From: Micromonospora lupini
GTDB taxonomy: Bacteria; Actinomycetota; Actinomycetes; Mycobacteriales; Micromonosporaceae
Direction: 5' to 3'
NCBI RefSeq assembly: GCF_026342015.1
Contig: NZ_JAPENL010000001.1
Location: 2,232,001-2,296,000, forward strand
DNA length: 64,000 bases
A program made the translations under genes and the position numbers. The notes beneath the pieces were generated by a model, which saw only the letters and a program-made list of their open reading frames with translations, was not told the origin of the DNA and ran no database searches. Of this stretch, positions 63,291-64,000 are shown piece by piece; positions within the stretch are counted from its first letter, which is position 1, and the number at the start of each line of letters is the position of its first letter.

Positions 63291-63360
63291 CAACTTCAGG
63301 GATGTTGCTGCCTCAGATGCGCCGGAGGCAGCAACATCGCTGACGTTGCGCGGATCTTGG
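63287..63360. repeat. Family B nested hairpin, copy 2
   Basis: Perfect 14-nt arms GATGTTGCTGCCTC (63301-63314) and GAGGCAGCAACATC (63325-63338) sit inside outer arms GCGCAACTTCAG and CTGACGTTGCGC. The trailing GCGGATCTT matches copy 1. Confidence 0.8.
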
Positions 63361-63463
63361 CCATGAGCAATCCCGTGACCGCCCGGGAGCGGGATTGGGC
63401 GCCCCAGGCGGGCCCGACCGGCACCGACGGGGCGCGCGCCTGTCAAGAGCGCGCTTGATCCAG

Positions 63464-63502
63464 GAAGTAGTGGCCTCGCCGCCGCACCGATGCCACTACT
63501 TC
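63464..63502. repeat. Family C hairpin, copy 2
   Basis: GAAGTAGTGGC (63464-63474) pairs perfectly with GCCACTACTTC (63492-63502) over a 17-nt loop. A separate small palindrome TCAAG-AGCGCG-CTTGA lies at 63443-63458. Confidence 0.75.
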
Positions 63503-63687
63503 AATGAAGTTGCGCGATCTTGGTGGGTGTTGCGGTCGTTGAAGCAGAGCAACGGCTCCGGCGCGACCGCCGCCGCTGTCCGATCCGAGGTCCGCGCAAC
63601 GTCGGGCCGGTGCTGCTCCCTCGCGTGATAAGGCAGCAGCACCGATTGACGGTGGCACCGCAGCCGCGGCGCCCTCGCTGAGGCCGC

Positions 63688-64000
63688 TCAGGCGCGCAGG
63701 GCCAGGTGGGTGGCGATCGCGGTGGCGAGCCGGTCGGGAGCGCCGTCGGCGTACCCGATGAAGAGCGAAGGCTCGGTCAGCTCCAGCTCGACCAGGACCG
63801 GGTCGCCGTCCGGGCCGGGGATCAGGTCGACCCGGGCGTAGAGCAGGTGCCGCGTGCCGCCGGGCACCGCGGCGAGGGTCTTCTCGGCGACCGCGAGCTG
63901 TTCGGGCAGGGCGGTCCGGGAGGTGATCTCCTCGGCCTTGTAGAGGCCGTCCGGGCCGAGGTCCGGGCCGGTAAGCATCGGGCCCTTGCGGATCGCGTGG
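63688..64000 (-). CDS. ATP-grasp domain protein, N-terminus beyond window
   Basis: The C-terminal 103 residues of an ATP-grasp enzyme, open to the right edge (HAIRKGPMLTGPDLGPDGLY at the boundary). LLYARVDLIPGPDGDPVLVELELTEPSLFIGY contains the acidic Mg-ATP ligands typical of RimK-like carboxylate-amine ligases. The first part of the protein is outside the window, so the substrate cannot be judged. Confidence 0.85.
   Translation of the reverse strand, partial: HAIRKGPMLTGPDLGPDGLYKAEEITSRTALPEQLAVAEKTLAAVPGGTRHLLYARVDLIPGPDGDPVLVELELTEPSLFIGYADGAPDRLATAIATHLALRA

Larger units (their letters stand above)
63087..63687. other. 600-bp intergenic region with repeats and hairpins
   Basis: No gene is supported. 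It contains three 52-53 bp C-rich direct repeats (63116-63290), a family B nested hairpin (63287-63360), a family C hairpin (63464-63502), and a hairpin with GGTGCTGCT/AGCAGCACC arms near 63610-63645. The layout parallels 54.1-54.4 kb (B followed by C). Confidence 0.7.

Overview
The window is strongly G+C-rich DNA from an actinomycete, most likely Micromonospora or a close relative in the Micromonosporaceae. The grounds are the gene families present: a conservon (cvnABCD), an ECF42 sigma factor with its DGPF partner, an actinobacterial acVLRF1 factor, DUF2630, an AcnR-type regulator, a suf operon led by SufR, and secreted cellulose- and starch-active enzymes with CBM2 modules. GTG starts, ATGA/GTGA overlaps and candidate leaderless promoters are frequent. 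I see no tRNA, rRNA, CRISPR array, integrase or complete insertion sequence.

Layout. 1-6.96 kb: the end of a PfkB sugar kinase, XdhC, a secreted copper LPMO (AA10-CBM2), AsnB and an aminopeptidase P. 7.0-12.0 kb: two tandem paralogous secreted beta-helix proteins with duplicated upstream regions; the first carries a 24-bp repeat expansion. 12.0-19.1 kb: a very large secreted amylase-pullulanase and two membrane-anchored CBM2-like proteins. 19.2-22.6 kb: small proteins, a YiiX-like hydrolase, a secreted C39-like peptidase and DedA. 22.8-26.9 kb: aconitase, a Phd-type antitoxin/PIN toxin pair and a DUF397 remnant. 26.9-36.7 kb: one strand runs P450, class I terpene synthase, class II terpene cyclase, cvnA, cvnB, cvnC, cvnD, then DGPF protein and ECF42 sigma factor. 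37.1-40.1 kb: DUF2630, RIO-like kinase, HAD hydrolase and a nitrilase-family amidohydrolase. 40.2 kb: acnR. 40.85-43.07 kb: a translationally coupled trio made of a TIGR04222-type membrane protein with a cysteine every sixth residue at its C-terminus, a DUF692/MNIO enzyme and a small partner protein. This is the best candidate in the window for an undescribed peptide-modification system. 43.2-53.9 kb: SDR, Mug, an ABC exporter, enoyl-CoA hydratase, a small HTH protein, a CadD-like transporter, ABC-F, a zinc metallopeptidase, an NTF2-like protein, a muconolactone-isomerase-like protein, acVLRF1 and a LysE-family exporter whose last 36 bp are tandemly repeated. 53.9-55.0 kb: a gene-free kilobase with palindromes and a 14-bp minisatellite. 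55.0-62.0 kb: sufR-sufB-sufD-Rieske-sufC-sufS-sufU-sufT. 62.1-64 kb: CtaA, another palindrome-rich intergenic region and a partial ATP-grasp gene.

How parts may work together. AcnR at 40.2 kb and aconitase at 22.8 kb share a near-identical palindrome overlapping the -35 element of each candidate promoter, so one regulator may repress both although they lie about 17 kb apart. The conservon (a G-protein-like signalling complex) sits in line with a terpene/P450 cassette. SufR appears to autoregulate the Fe-S assembly operon from a leaderless promoter. Several families of nested intergenic palindromes recur across the window. All functions are inferred from sequence recognition; no database search was run.
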